This document shows, one piece after another, positions 1-10,542 of a DNA stretch of 64,000 nucleotides. Each line of letters opens with the position of its first letter. The first letter of the stretch is position 1. Made by a program: the position numbers and the translations under genes. Location: the NCBI RefSeq assembly GCF_000715075.1, contig NC_134090.1:46445792-46509791 (forward strand). The letters are read 5' to 3'. Origin of the DNA: Nicotiana tabacum (taxonomy: Eukaryota; Streptophyta; Magnoliopsida; Solanales; Solanaceae). Under the pieces are notes generated by a model, which was not told the DNA's origin, did no database searches, and saw only the letters and a program-made list of their open reading frames with translations.

Positions 1-407
1 GAAGCTACGAAAATATAATAAGAAGCTATGAAAAGAAAAATGTGGAAAGTAAAATGAATATATAGAAGAGGGGATTTAGTCGAACATACATAAGGGAGAA
101 TGAATATATACATAAGAACGTAAGTTTATATACAGACCAAAAAAAGTACGAAAAGTACAATAAAATAATAAAAATATATACAAACCAAAGGTAAAAAGAA
201 AGCATAAAGAAAAAGTAATGTCATATATACAGTCATTCAACTAGGGCTACCCCATCAATTGAAAGCTAATATTGTCCTCGATGCTAACTAACCAAAATAA
301 GCACAAGAAAAGAAAGAGAGGAAAAAAATAACTCCCTATTAGCCTTCCGTCTGTATAGGATCCTGAGTCTGGGTCCTTGTGTCCTCGATCTGCTCGGGAA
401 CCTATGA
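1..407 (-). other. 3' noncoding internal region of ATH-1
   Basis: This A-rich stretch has no coding potential. It aligns by eye with 57999-58430 of ATH-2, sharing phrases such as aagtaaaatgaatatata. It lies between the third-ORF stop and the unseen 3' LTR. Confidence 0.7.
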
Positions 408-2348
408 CTAGCTCTCTGTAATCTGTGTCTTTACTGGGACCTGGGCCTGGACTGAGTCCTGGGCCTGTACTGGAATCTGGGGCTGGCTAGAGGAACCTCC
501 CTGCGGGTCCTCCAATTCTATAATAGCATCGTCAGTACGGGGAATCACCCTCTTCCTCTTGGGTGGCCTCTCTATCTCCTGCTCTGGCTGGGGCTAGGCT
601 GGTGGAGCTGGGTCATGCAATAGAAGATCCAGAGGCAAGTGATCGACCTTAAACCTCTCTACCTCGACCCTTAACTCCTTCACCGACTCCTTTGAAGCAC
701 GAGTCTTCCTCATTTTCTTTGCCTCCCTAGCAAGCTCCTTCAACGCCTTTCCATGAGAATCAACAACATCCATGATCAATTTCTAGTTCTCTAGGAGCTT
801 CTTCTAGTTATCCAAAAGCTCCTTGAGAGTGTCCTCCACTGACTGTGGGACCTGTGGTGGAGAAAGTGCAGACTACGCTGCCACTGAAGTAGATAGTACA
901 GATATCTTAGAAGTGGCTATCTGCATCCAGTTGTTGATACTGGCAAGGGTCTGGCTCAGGCAGTGGGCAGTCAAAGGATATACTGCAGATGATGGGATCT
1001 CCAGAACTGTAGAAGTGGAGGGTCTTGGGGCCATGTATGGAGTGGCAGAGGGAGGCTGAGTAGGAGGTACTACTGCTACTGGCTCTTCAGACTGGCCAGT
1101 TGAAGTAGTAGCTTGCCCTTAGGGTCCTTGGTGTTATCGGGACACTTGGTGCTGTACCAGGAGAACGATGCCTTTGCTTTAACTTTAACATCAAATCTCC
1201 TCTTCTCCACCTCTAGATCCTCAAAATACATAGTCAGGAAATTGGGGAAGGGGTAGGATTTGTCACCTTCATTCACGACATGTGTAATCACCCTCGACAT
1301 AACATTCCCAGTGTTGATCGAGTACCCCGCCATGATCGATGCCACCAATATAGCCCGGGAGAGAGGAAGGGAGTTGTCGTGAGTGGTGGGGTCTAGCCGG
1401 ATACACACAAATGTCTCCCACCCTTTTTCTTCAAAGTTTAATGTTCTCCTCAGAATTTTTACCCCCGCTGTCAGCCATGCTGGGGTGGTACCTGGGATTG
1501 CCAAGTACTCAGCTAGCCACGGACGTGCATCCTCCCCCAAAGCTACCTTGTCTAAGTACAAGGTCCCGTCCTCCTCCAGGAAGCCCAAATAGTCAATTAT
1601 AATTTTGCCATCAAATTTCACTTTCAAGTTCCGCACTTTAGTCACTATGGTACCCTTTTTGATGTGGGAAACATTGGTATAGAATTCATTGACTAAGTGC
1701 TCATTGGCATCCTCCACGTGGCCTATGAAATAGTCCATCCTGCTCTCTCTCTGAACAGCCTCAACACATTGGGGTTGTGAGGCATAAGGTCCCGTGTGAT
1801 GAATTTTTGCTCAGGTATTAACTTCCTCTCGGACCACCATTCTCTGAGCTTGTGGTAGGCTACTTCACTCATGAACTTGTCCTGCCATGCCTCCAAGTTC
1901 CTGGTTCTCTCTACCCCTCCTACTTGGTGCTCACCCCCTCCTACTTCTTCTTCTCCTTCTTCTTCTACGGGTCCCTACCTAGATAGTGAAGCTGTAAGTG
2001 AGGTGGAATATTCATTGTCACTACCTGCAGCTGAGCCCTCAGACGACTCAGAAGATATGTGCACTGATGCATGGGTAGTGGGAGAGCCCGAAGGTGTATT
2101 CCTCAATCTGTTCCTCTCCAGCCAGTCAGAACATACTCTAGCACAGAGTCTGAGTCAGATGCCTCCCGGGAAGGCTCATATTCACTCTCGGATTGGTCAA
2201 TAGCTCTATCGGCAACCTTTATGAGCCTTTTGGTGTTTTTGATGTTTTGCCGGGCTTGCGTGGTCAATCTAATCATGCCTTGTCCCCTACCCTGGGAGGA
2301 ATCTTCTTTCCCTTTCTGTTTATCTCTTTTGCCTCGTGATTTCACCAT
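408..2348 (-). pseudogene. Third ORF of ATH-1 (plant retrotransposon protein of unknown function), broken
   Basis: The likely start is the ATG at 2348. It opens a basic N-terminus (MVKSRGKRDKQKGK), followed by a Ser/Glu-rich acidic stretch. The best conserved part is a globular core at 1076-1738, with the motifs RPWLAEY, WLTAGVKILRRTLNFEEK, DPTTHDNSLPL and PFPNFLTMYFEDL. The C-terminus has a Lys/Glu/Leu-rich coiled-coil-like helix at 594-779, then a basic PPKRKRV patch and a Gln/Pro-rich tail ending at 408. Frameshifts and an in-frame TAG near 594 break it. The family appears in Solanaceae annotations as a putative plant transposon protein (recalled, not searched). I see no signal peptide or membrane helix, so an envelope role is not supported. 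The basic patches suggest a nuclear or nucleic-acid-binding protein, which is inference. ATH-2 carries the same gene at 58442-60362. Confidence 0.75.
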
Positions 2349-2440
2349 GATCTGCAAAGAACATTCAGTTGAGCTTTGTTAGTATCAGCAGAATCAGTGA
2401 AGTATTGCAGATTAATATTGCAGACAGTCAAGATTGAAGA

Positions 2441-2740
2441 CTGCGGACTGCACAAAATGAAGTGCTTCCACAAAGAAGCTACCACGGACCGCACAAAATG
2501 CACCGCGCTCCGCACTGAGGTGGGGATCAGATTACCCACTCTCTGAATCTAGTCACCACGGACCGCACGAAATGCATTGCGGTCCATATTGAGGCACCGC
2601 GGACTACACAAAATCTATTGCGGTCGCGGTCCTCACTTATCAGCTTTCAAAACTTTCACCACCGCGGTCTGCACAAAATAGCATTGCGGACCGCATAGAA
2701 GCACCGCGGACCGCACAAAATCCACCGTGGTCCGCGGTGA
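2441..2740. repeat. GC-rich hairpin motif cluster, downstream of the internal TATA (ATH-1)
   Basis: About eight degenerate copies of a unit combining GCGGACCGC, ACAAAATGCA and GCGGTCCGC are present. Neighbouring units face each other and can fold. The clearest hairpin pairs 2702-2712 (caccgcggacc) with 2729-2739 (ggtccgcggtg), 11 bp without mismatch. Many differences between units are C-to-T or G-to-A, as expected from deamination of methylated cytosines. Confidence 0.8.
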
Positions 2741-3110
2741 GCACTCAACAGCAATACCAACCTAGGGTTCAAATTTTTCACGTTTAATCCAATTTTGCAC
2801 CTATTATTGATCCCCTAGGTGCTGACTCGGTGTTTTTAACTAACTAGTCCTAACTTAAACATGATTAAACAAACCTACTTTACATAATTGAAAGAAAACG
2901 GGAAGAAAAAGAGGAAAAACTAAGAAAAATAAAAGTTAAAAGAAAATAACAAAATTAAACAACTAAGAAAGAATTAAAGTTACTAGAAGTGAGACATAAT
3001 AATGATTAATGAGACTTATCAGTTGAATTTTTGCAGTATGAGGGATGAACAATGATTTTTTATCTTTTGAATGCAAAGGGTCAAGAAGTTTAAATTGAGG
3101 GCCTCAGGTC
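2741..3110. other. AT-rich untranslated region between internal TATA and third ORF
   Basis: No gene is seen. Read on minus, 2820-3060 is a T-rich, pyrimidine-rich stretch that could be a 5' UTR or a leader intron. The corresponding region of ATH-2 (60660-61020) has similar composition and phrases. Confidence 0.4.
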
Positions 3111-3120
3111 CTATTTATAG
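3111..3120 (-). promoter_or_regulatory. Internal TATA box for the third ORF (ATH-1)
   Basis: On minus the sequence is CTATAAATAG, a textbook plant TATA box, followed by GGACCTGAGGCCC. The same box and flank occur in ATH-2 at 61026-61035. It sits about 760 bases upstream of the third-ORF ATG and downstream of integrase, so it could start a separate subgenomic transcript. Function is inferred from match and conservation only. Confidence 0.55.
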
Positions 3121-3150
3121 AAAAAGGAACTGGGGCCAATCTCACCTACC

Positions 3151-3410
3151 CACCGCGAACTGCACAAATTGGCACCGCGGTCCGCGGTACTCAGAAACAT
3201 GAAGCACTGGGAGGATGTCCACTGCGGACCGTAAGAAATGCAATGCGGCCGTAGTGGTCCACCGTGGACCGCACAAAATGCATTGCGACCGCGGTGGAAA
3301 ACTTTAGATACTCATCATTTTTGACCAATTGACTCTGCGGTCCGCATTGAATTTTTGCCCCCGAAAAGAGGCCACTGCGGTCCGCACAAAATGCAATGCG
3401 GACGCAGTGC
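3151..3410. repeat. GC-rich hairpin motif cluster, upstream of the internal TATA (ATH-1)
   Basis: Several copies of the same GCGGACCGCACAAAATGCA-type unit found at 2441-2740 lie on the far side of the TATA box, in the position of an upstream promoter region. The copies are degenerate and face both ways. Confidence 0.75.
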
Positions 3411-3549
3411 AAACTTCAGAGAGTGTGCATTTTTCCAATTTAGTCCTGCACTGCACCAAAACAATCCTACAACAACTCACAACCAGTTAGTCAAAAAGCG
3501 AATCTTATACTACAAAGAAGATCAAAGAAAAACAAAAAGAAAGACACAT

Positions 3550-3593
3550 GGGTTGCCTTCCAAGAAGTGCCCGATTTAACGTCGCGGTACGAC
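3550..3593 (-). promoter_or_regulatory. Conserved post-integrase noncoding motif (ATH-1)
   Basis: On minus the sequence reads CGACGTTAAATCGGGCACT followed by a GGCAACCC block. The matching motif in ATH-2 is at 61465-61509. From memory, a closely similar block follows pol in Athila and Tat elements of many flowering plants. Its role is unknown; a splice or RNA-processing signal for the downstream ORF is possible. Confidence 0.5.
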
Positions 3594-4975
3594 GTAGGTT
3601 ACCATCAAATCACTTTAGATGAAGCAGTGCCACCATGTGGCTGTCATCAATCTTGCCCAGGTAGTGCTTGACCCTGTGCCCATTAACTCTGAAAATCTCC
3701 CCATTTTTGTTCTTCAAGTCAAGTGCACCAAACGGAGTCACAAACACCACTTCAAAGGTCCACTCCATTTTGACTTAAGCTTTCTCAGAAACAGACGTAA
3801 CCGGGATTTGAACAAGAGAACCAAATCACCCACTTTGAACTCCTTCCCACAAACATATTTATCATGAAGGTACTTCATCTTGTCCTTGTACAAGGACGAA
3901 CTGGAGTAGGCATGGAATCGGAATTCATCAAGTTCATTAAGCTGCTCCACATGAAGATTTCCTGCCACATCCCATTCAAGATTCAACTTCCTCAAAGCCC
4001 ACATGGCCTTGTGCTCTAGCTCAACCGATAGATGTCAAGCTTTCCCAACGACCAACCGATACGGAGACATACCAATCAGAGTCTTGTAAGCAGTCATTTA
4101 AGCCCATATAGCTTCATACAACTTCTTTGACCAATCAGTCCTATTTGCATTGACCGTCTTTGACAATATACTCTTGATTTCCCTATTTCAGACTTCAGCT
4201 TGGCCACTCGCCTGAGGATGATAAGGGGTAGAAACTTTGTAATTGACACCATACTTTACAAGCAAAGTGTTAAAAGCTCTATTACAAAAATGAGACCCCC
4301 CATCACTAATGATTGCATGAGGAGTGCCAAACCTTGTAAAAATGCTATTCTTCAGAAACGTAACAACACTCTGGGCCTTATTGTTGGGTAAAGCCACGGC
4401 TTCAACTCACTTTGAAACATAGTCAACCGCCATAAGAATGTATGTGTTCCCACACGAGATAACAAACGGGCCCATAAAATCAATGCCCCATACATCAAAA
4501 ATATCAACTTCAAGAATGGTAATGAGAGGCATCTCATCTTTCTTCGAAATTCCACCCGCTCTTTGACATTCGTCGCACCTCTTCACAAGTTCACTTGCAT
4601 CTTTGTACAAAGTTGGATAATAAAACCTACAACTAAGAACTTTTAAATCCGTCCTCGCCCCACCATGATGGCCACCATAGGGAGAGGAGTGACAAGACTC
4701 TAAGATACTCAATTGCTCCTCCTCAGGAACACACCTTCGGATCACACCCTCCGTGCAAATCTTGAACAAGTACAGCTCATCCCAATAGAAATCCAAACTA
4801 TCCCATTTGAGCTTCTTCCTTTGGTTAGAAGAGAGCTCACATGGGATTATACCAGTCATAAGGAAATTAGCAACGTTCGCAAACCATGGCATACCATTCA
4901 CCGACACCGAAAGGAGTTGTTCATCGGAAAATGAATCATTGATCTCTAGGCCATCACGAGGCTTCCCCTCCTCCT
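3594..4975 (-). pseudogene. Integrase of ATH-1, broken
   Basis: Integrase inserts the element's DNA copy into the chromosome. The N-terminal zinc-binding HHCC region is at about 4560-4690 (HSSPYGGHH, then CDEC). The catalytic DDE residues are visible as D in DFMGPF (about 4477), D in IISDGGSHF (about 4300) and E in GQAEV (about 4190). The C-terminal domain (KEFKVGDLVLLF, KLKSKWSGP) is at 3738-4004. Two readable stops interrupt it: a Trp codon has become TGA after DYVSK near 4407, and a Ser codon has become TGA after GQAEV near 4188. A frame change follows before 4004. The polyprotein cannot be made past these points. Confidence 0.9.
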
Positions 4976-6661
4976 CCAAGCGGGACAAGTGGTCCGCCAC
5001 TTGGTTTTCACTACCCTTCCGGTCCGCAATCTCTAAATCAAACTCTTGAAGTAACAAAACCCATTGCATCAGTCTAGGTTTGGAATACTTCTTTATCATC
5101 AAGTATCGGAGTGCGACATGATCGGTATGAACTATGACCTTGGCACCCAAGAGATATGGCCGAAATTTCTCCATTGCGAAAACAATAGCCAAAAGCTCTT
5201 TCTCAGTCACCGTGTAGTTCACTTGAGCATCATTCATTGTCTTGCTCGCATAGTACACCAGATGAAACATTTTGTTCACTCTTTGATCCAAAACTGCCCC
5301 AACTGCAACATTGATTGCATCATACATGAGCTCAAAAGGCAAGCTCCAATTGGATGCGGTAATAATAGGGGTGGTGGTCAACTTGTGGTGGAGAGGTTCA
5401 AAGGCTTGCATACATCTCTCATCGAACACGAACTTGGCATCTTTCTCTAATAACTTGCATAAGGGGTTCACTACCTTCGAAAAGTCTTTGATAAATCACC
5501 GGTAGAACCCCACATTCCCAAGAAAACTTCTCGCTCCCTTGATAAAGGTAGGGGGACGGAGCCTTGAAATCACATCAATATTTGCTTTGTCAACCTCTAT
5601 ACCATGCTTTGAAATTTTATGCCCAAGAACTATGCCCTCTTCCACCATGAAGTGGCATTTCTCCCAATTAAGAACAAGATTGGTTTCTTCACAACGGGCC
5701 AACACTCTATCAATATGTTCAAACATTCCTCAAATGAATCACCAACAACACTAAAGTCATCCATGAACACCTCCAAAATATCTTCCACCATATCGATGAA
5801 AATGGCCATCATACACCACTGGAATGTAGCCGGTGCATTACACAACCCAAAAGGCATCCTAGAGAAGGCAAAGGTGCCATATGGACAAGTGAATGTGGTC
5901 TTCTCCTGATCTTTCGAAGCAATCAAGATTTGGTTGTATCCAGAACACCTATCCAAGAAACAGTAGAAGGCACGCCCAGCAAGTCGATCTAACATCTGAT
6001 CAAGAAAAGGCAATGGAGAGTGATTCTTGCGGGTCACTTTATTCAACTTGCGGTAGTCCATGCATACCCTCCACCCAGTGATAGTCTTGGTAGGAATCAA
6101 CTCATTTTACGAATTTGCATCCATGGTCATGCCACCCTTCTTCGGCACACATTGCACCGGCGAAGTCCAAGAGCTATTAGAGTTGGGGTACACAACCCCG
6201 ACATCCAACCACTTGATCACCTCCTTTTTCACAACTTCTTGCATTGCCTCGTTCAACCTCCTTTGATGTTCCAAGGAGGGCTCTGCATCATCTTCCAGAA
6301 TAACCTTGTGCATATAGAATGTGGGGCTTATCCCCCGAATATCAACTAAGGTCCATCCAATTCCCTTCTTCCTCTTTTGAAGCACCACCAATGTAGCATC
6401 AACCTGCATGTTAGTAAGACGAGAAGAAAGAATAACTGGCAAAGTTGAATTAGGGCCTAAGAACTCATACCTGAGGTGTCGAGGCAACAACTTTAACTCC
6501 AACACCAGAGGTTCCTCAATTGAAGGTTTTGTTGGTGACATCTTCCTATTCTCAATATCCAAAGAGAGTTTCCTAGGATCATAAGAGTAAGAGCCCATTC
6601 CATGTAAAACATTCACGCACTCCACTCGGCCTTCATTTTCATTTACATCAAGATTTAACAA
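4976..6661 (-). pseudogene. Reverse transcriptase and RNase H of ATH-1, broken
   Basis: RT copies element RNA to DNA and RNase H removes the RNA strand. RT motifs in order are WTSPVQCVPKKGG, WRVCMDYRKLN, FLDRCSGYNQI (catalytic Asp), MPFGLCNAPATFQ and FMDDF (the YxDD box, at about 5760). RNase H is at 4976-5471, with [13 protein letters not shown], a [16 protein letters not shown] helix and [10 protein letters not shown]. Lesions: a Lys codon became TAA between MTMDANS and NELIPT (about 6105); there is a frameshift near 5725 after the FMDDF region; and the frame breaks again between 5471 and 5496. The typical Asp-Gly of the RT DGYSGYNQI box is Asp-Arg here. Confidence 0.9.
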
Positions 6662-7452
6662 TACGGCGCACTGGTATCATCAACTATCACTGCCGTGACA
6701 AGGTCCACAAAAGAGCACACTTCAAAACTGTTGGGCTGCTTCATTGACTTGCACACATGAAAGACCACTTTCTCATCACCTACCCAGAAGGTGAGTTCCC
6801 CTGCTTCCACATCAACTAAGGCCTTCCTAGTAGCAAGGAAAGACCTTCCCAGTATGATTGGAACTTCATAATCTACCTCACAATCCAAGATCACAAAATC
6901 AGCTGGCAAGATAAATTTGTCCACTATGACAAGAACATCATCAATAATACCCAATGATCTCTTCATCATTCTATCCGCCATTTGCGATCTCATGGAAGTC
7001 GGCCTCGGTTGCCCAATACCCAAAGTCTTGAAAACCGAGTAGGGCATCAAGTTGATACTTGCCCCCAAATTACATAGAGCTTTAGCAAAGTCCGCACTCC
7101 CAATGGTGCAAGGAATGGTGAAAGCACCGGGATCTTCAAGCTTCAGGGCCATTGAGTGCACTATTGCACTAACTTGGTGGGTCATCTTGATAGTTTCGTA
7201 ATCCATGGATCTTTTCTTTGTCACCAAGTCCTTCATGAATTTCGTATATCCCGACATTTGTTCAAGATCCTCCACCAAAGGCACATTAATGGATAAGCTC
7301 TTCGTCATGTCAATAAACTTCTTAAACTGATTCTCATTTTTTTTATTTGCGAGCCTTCGAGGATAAGGTGGGGGTGGCCTTGGCAAAGGAGCCTTGGATT
7401 TAGGCACAACCATTTCTGGCATGTCTATTACGTGTTCCCTAGACGGGTTCAT
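6655..7452 (-). pseudogene. Aspartic protease domain of ATH-1, active site mutated
   Basis: This 265-codon frame holds the retroviral-type protease that matures the polyprotein. It begins with Pro-rich linker sequence (APLPRPPPPYPRRL). The flap-side motif VPIILGRSFLATRKALVDV is intact. The active-site loop reads LCNLGASINLMP where related elements have LCDLGAS, so the catalytic Asp is Asn (AAT, 7069-7071). That should abolish cleavage. The frame itself is open, but a stop at its end separates it from RT, where one polyprotein is expected. Confidence 0.85.
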
Positions 7453-9221
7453 GCATTTTGAGTCTCCACCTCGGTATCTTGAATATCAATCCTCACTTCT
7501 TCATTCACGTTCTCATCAACCACATTTTCAACCACCAAAGGAATTTCATCTTCTTGCAACTCAACTTCATCACTCAAAATTTGTTTTTGTTTGGAGGCAT
7601 TCACATAACCGTCTCGTCCACTCCTTGTAGTTACCGCCATAACATGATTGTTCCCACCCTTCGGGTTAACTACTGTATCACTTGGTAGAGCCCCCTTAGG
7701 ATGAGTTTTCAAGGATTGTGAGATTTGGCCTAATTGAACCTCCAAGTTTCTGATTTAAGTACCGTGGGAAGCCAACTGAGCATCAGAGTCTGCATTCTTT
7801 TTCATCATCTATAACATTATTTCAATTCTCCCCATTTTGTTGTTGGAAGAACTAGGACCTTGGGATAGAAATGGGGGTGGATTGTTCGGTTGTTGATACA
7901 TTGGGGGCCTTTGAAAGCCTTGCCCCCGATTTCCTTGATTGCCATTGTTCCAACCTCTCTGATTGTTGTTACCACCCCAATAGTTGTTGTTGCCATTCTA
8001 ATTACCCTGATTGTTCTGATTGCCCCAATTGGAGTTTTGGTTGTTGTTCTCCTAGTTACTATTCCCTTATTGTTGTTGATTGCCCCAATTGTCTTGGGGT
8101 CTCCATTGTTGTTGGTTGGAATAATTACCCCTTTGGCCTTGATAGTTGTTCACATATTGCACCTCTTCATTCTTCTCATCATAACCATCATCTTGGAATC
8201 CACCACAATCATTGTCAAATTGATCCGAACTCCCTTGGTTTTGTTGACCTCTTTGTCTTCTTTTGTTCACTAGCATGTTGACACCCTCCATAGCATTTAC
8301 TTGGCGCAAATTTTGAACCTGTTGTAACTGTGCCTTTGCTAGCTAGTTCATTGTAGTTGTCAGCTCTACTATAGCCTGCCCGTGGTCATGAAGCTCTTTG
8401 TGCAAGTGAGTGACCATAGGGTCACCCTATGGCACATTGGCTCTACTTTACGAAGCGGAGGACGTGTCAGCTATCTCGTCAAAAATATCACAAGCCTCAT
8501 CATAAGACAGCTTCATGAAATTGCTCCCAGCAAGTTGGTTCACTATGTACTGATTTGTTGTGTTAATGCACCGATAGAAGGTCTGTTGGTTCATTGCCTC
8601 AGTCATATCATTGTTCGGGCATTCCTTTACCATGGTTCTATATCTCTTTCAAATCTCATGTAGTGGTTCGGTGGGCTCCTGCTTAAATGTTAAGATCTCA
8701 TCTCTGAATGCTGTCATGTGCCCCGGTGAGAAAAACTTTGCAATGAATGTATCAGCTAACTCATCCCAAGCAATGATGGAATGGTTGGGAAGTCGTTCAA
8801 GCCAATCTAATGCCTTCTCTTTAAGTAAGAAAGGGAATATTCTCAACCGAAGTGCATCCTCTGACACATTAGTTTGCTTGCTCCCCCAACAGGTATCCAT
8901 GAAATCCTTGGGATGTTTGTAAGCATTCTGATTGGCAGCGCCCGTGAAATACCCACGCTGCTCCAGTAATGTCAGCCTCAGATTTGTAATTTGAAAATTG
9001 CCCGCCAGGATCCGGGGTGGGACAATTACACTAGCATATCCTTGGTTGGGAAGCACTCGAGGAGCCACTCTTGGAGGTGGCGGGGGAGGGTCTGGAATAT
9101 TATCATTGGCATGGCGGCCTCCCCTTTGTCCTTGAGGAACAATAGGAACCTCATCATCAATATTTTCATCTACCTCCTCCCCCAGAGAAAGATCTTCAAG
9201 AGGTGGGTTGTTTGCTGCCAT
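7453..9221 (-). pseudogene. Gag of ATH-1, broken
   Basis: The chosen start is MAANNPPLEDLSLGEE at 9221, about 100 bases inside the primer site. The Pro-rich N-terminus is followed by the capsid-like retrotransposon gag domain (HPKDFMDTCW, LRLRIFPFLLKEKALDWLERLP, FIAKFFSPGHMTAFRDEI). Part of the domain lies beyond a Trp-to-TGA stop near 8649. A Gln/Asn-rich low-complexity tail follows (8067-8309, many GNQQQ and WRPQDNWG units), then a frame at 7449-7745 that leads into the protease. I see no intact zinc knuckle. At least three separate frames are needed to read it through. Confidence 0.85.
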
Positions 9222-9317
9222 TTTTTACCTGATGTTGTGAGACACACAAATTAGTAACATAGAAGGAAAGAAGAACAATACACAAAACTATTTAGATAGA
9301 TAGCCAAAACCATTAGC

Positions 9318-9335
9318 TCCCCGGCAACGACGCCA
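9318..9335 (-). other. Primer-binding site, tRNA-Asp type (ATH-1)
   Basis: On minus this reads TGGCGTCGTTGCCGGGGA, complementary to the 3' end of plant tRNA-Asp apart from one base (T for C at position 6). It lies 5 bases inside the LTR end at 9341. This primer is typical of Athila elements. Confidence 0.85.
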
Positions 9336-9340
9336 AAAAG

Positions 9341-9991
9341 TGATCGGTGCCAACCCTACACTACTACAAAGTAGCGAGATTGGTCGAAGCAACTTTTACC
9401 CGAGATGCTCGGGATCGATTTCCACAGGGAGCTAGAAATGGAAATTGGGTTTCTATCTAAATTAGAGATGCGTAATTGCTCTTAGTTGCACTTCTAATCA
9501 TAGTTGGTCTTTTGATTACTTCTAATATTATGCTAATAAGATGCTAAACTAAGCTAAGAGCAAGATACTTGAAAGGTTGTCGAAATAGTTAAGAAAGCAC
9601 TAGGGAAGTGACTTTCTCCTAGGTGGATACTTGACGGGTTCTCGAGTCTAAGGCTAGGTTGTCATGTTGTGGATTACGATATAACCAATGCACTAAACTT
9701 CTAACTCTATACCTCTCGGTAGTTTGAGTCATTTTGCCCCAATTGACTTTTTCAAGACCAATTGGGTATGATAATTTGTGCAAGCAATTTAGGTTCAAGT
9801 CGGGTATTACTATCTCTAGGTTTAACCCTTTAATTGGGGCTATCAATCTCTTGAATACGCCCCAATTCCTTGTTGGGCAAATTTTCCTAGACTCAAGTTC
9901 TCTTTCTCAAGAAGAACCCAAGTCAAATAGGCACAAATTAGTGTTTGCAACCACTAATTCAACATGGAAAACATAAATTAGTCCAAATATC
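9341..9991 (-). mobile_element. 5' LTR of ATH-1, truncated
   Basis: It begins TGATCGGTGCCAACCC on plus and aligns by eye with 55023-55679 of the ATH-2 LTR, both ending the shared part with gtccaaatatc. The full LTR should be about 1.5 kb. The U3 part, which would carry the promoter, is missing because foreign LTR sequence starts at 9992. Confidence 0.85.
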
Positions 9992-10542
9992 AGTATAAAT
10001 TTTCCTTGTTGTTTTATTTAGTGTATAGGTTATAGTGTAAGTGACCTGCCTTAGCCTCGTCACTACTTTGTCGAGGTTAGGCTCGGTACTTATAGAGTAC
10101 ATGGGGTTGGTTGTACTCATACTACACTCTGCACTTCTTGTGCAGATTTTGGAAGCGATCCCCGGGGTAGTCATTAGCGTGTTCAGGTTGGCTAGCTTTG
10201 CATAGACTTGAGATACAGCTGCTCTGCATCCGTCGTTCCAAGAGTCCCCTTTTCTTTCTGTTTGTTGTGTATTTTCCCTCAGACAACTTTATGTTTAATT
10301 CAGATCCTTATTTGTACTATTCTAGTAGCTCGTGCACTTGTGATACCGGGTCCAGGGTTGTAGATATTTTAGTTGTTATGGTTTCCACACTTTATTTTAG
10401 ATTATTACAGTTATTTCAGTTCTTTCTTATCATTTAATTTGAACTATTGAAAATGGATAAATTATTCTAATGTTGTCTTGCCTAGCAAGTGAAATGTTAG
10501 GCGTCATCACGGTCCCGATGTTGAAAATTCCGGGTTATGACA
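9992..10542 (+). mobile_element. Gypsy LTR 3' portion (plus orientation), copy 1
   Basis: It carries the recurring LTR-tail phrases of the plus-strand gypsy family also seen at 45060 and 53905: a chromovirus-like CTCGTCACTAC and GAGGTTAGGCTCGG block, then AAATGTTAGGCGTCATCACGG, ending GGTTATGACA. The 5' part of this LTR is absent. The strand is set by the GACA end. Confidence 0.65.

Larger units (their letters stand above)
1..9991 (-). mobile_element. ATH-1, Athila-type Ty3/gypsy retrotransposon, partial
   Basis: Read on the minus strand, the order is truncated 5' LTR (9341-9991), tRNA-Asp primer site, gag, protease, RT/RNase H, integrase, internal TATA, third ORF and 3' noncoding region. 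The 3' LTR lies beyond the left edge. Position 1 corresponds to about 57999 in ATH-2, so roughly 1.4 kb of internal sequence plus the LTR are missing. The Athila assignment rests on the tRNA-Asp primer site, the LGAS-type protease motif, the style of the RT motifs and an extra ORF after integrase. Every coding segment has stops or frameshifts, so the copy is dead. Confidence 0.9.

Noticed and set aside
2441..3410. Regularly spaced palindromic repeats resembling a CRISPR array
   Set aside because: Spacing is irregular, units are degenerate and face both ways, there are no cas genes, and the context is a plant retrotransposon.
7871..8281. Plus-strand frames rich in Leu, Ile, Val that look like a membrane protein
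   Set aside because: They are the reverse complement of the Gln/Asn-rich repeat tail of ATH-1 gag on minus.
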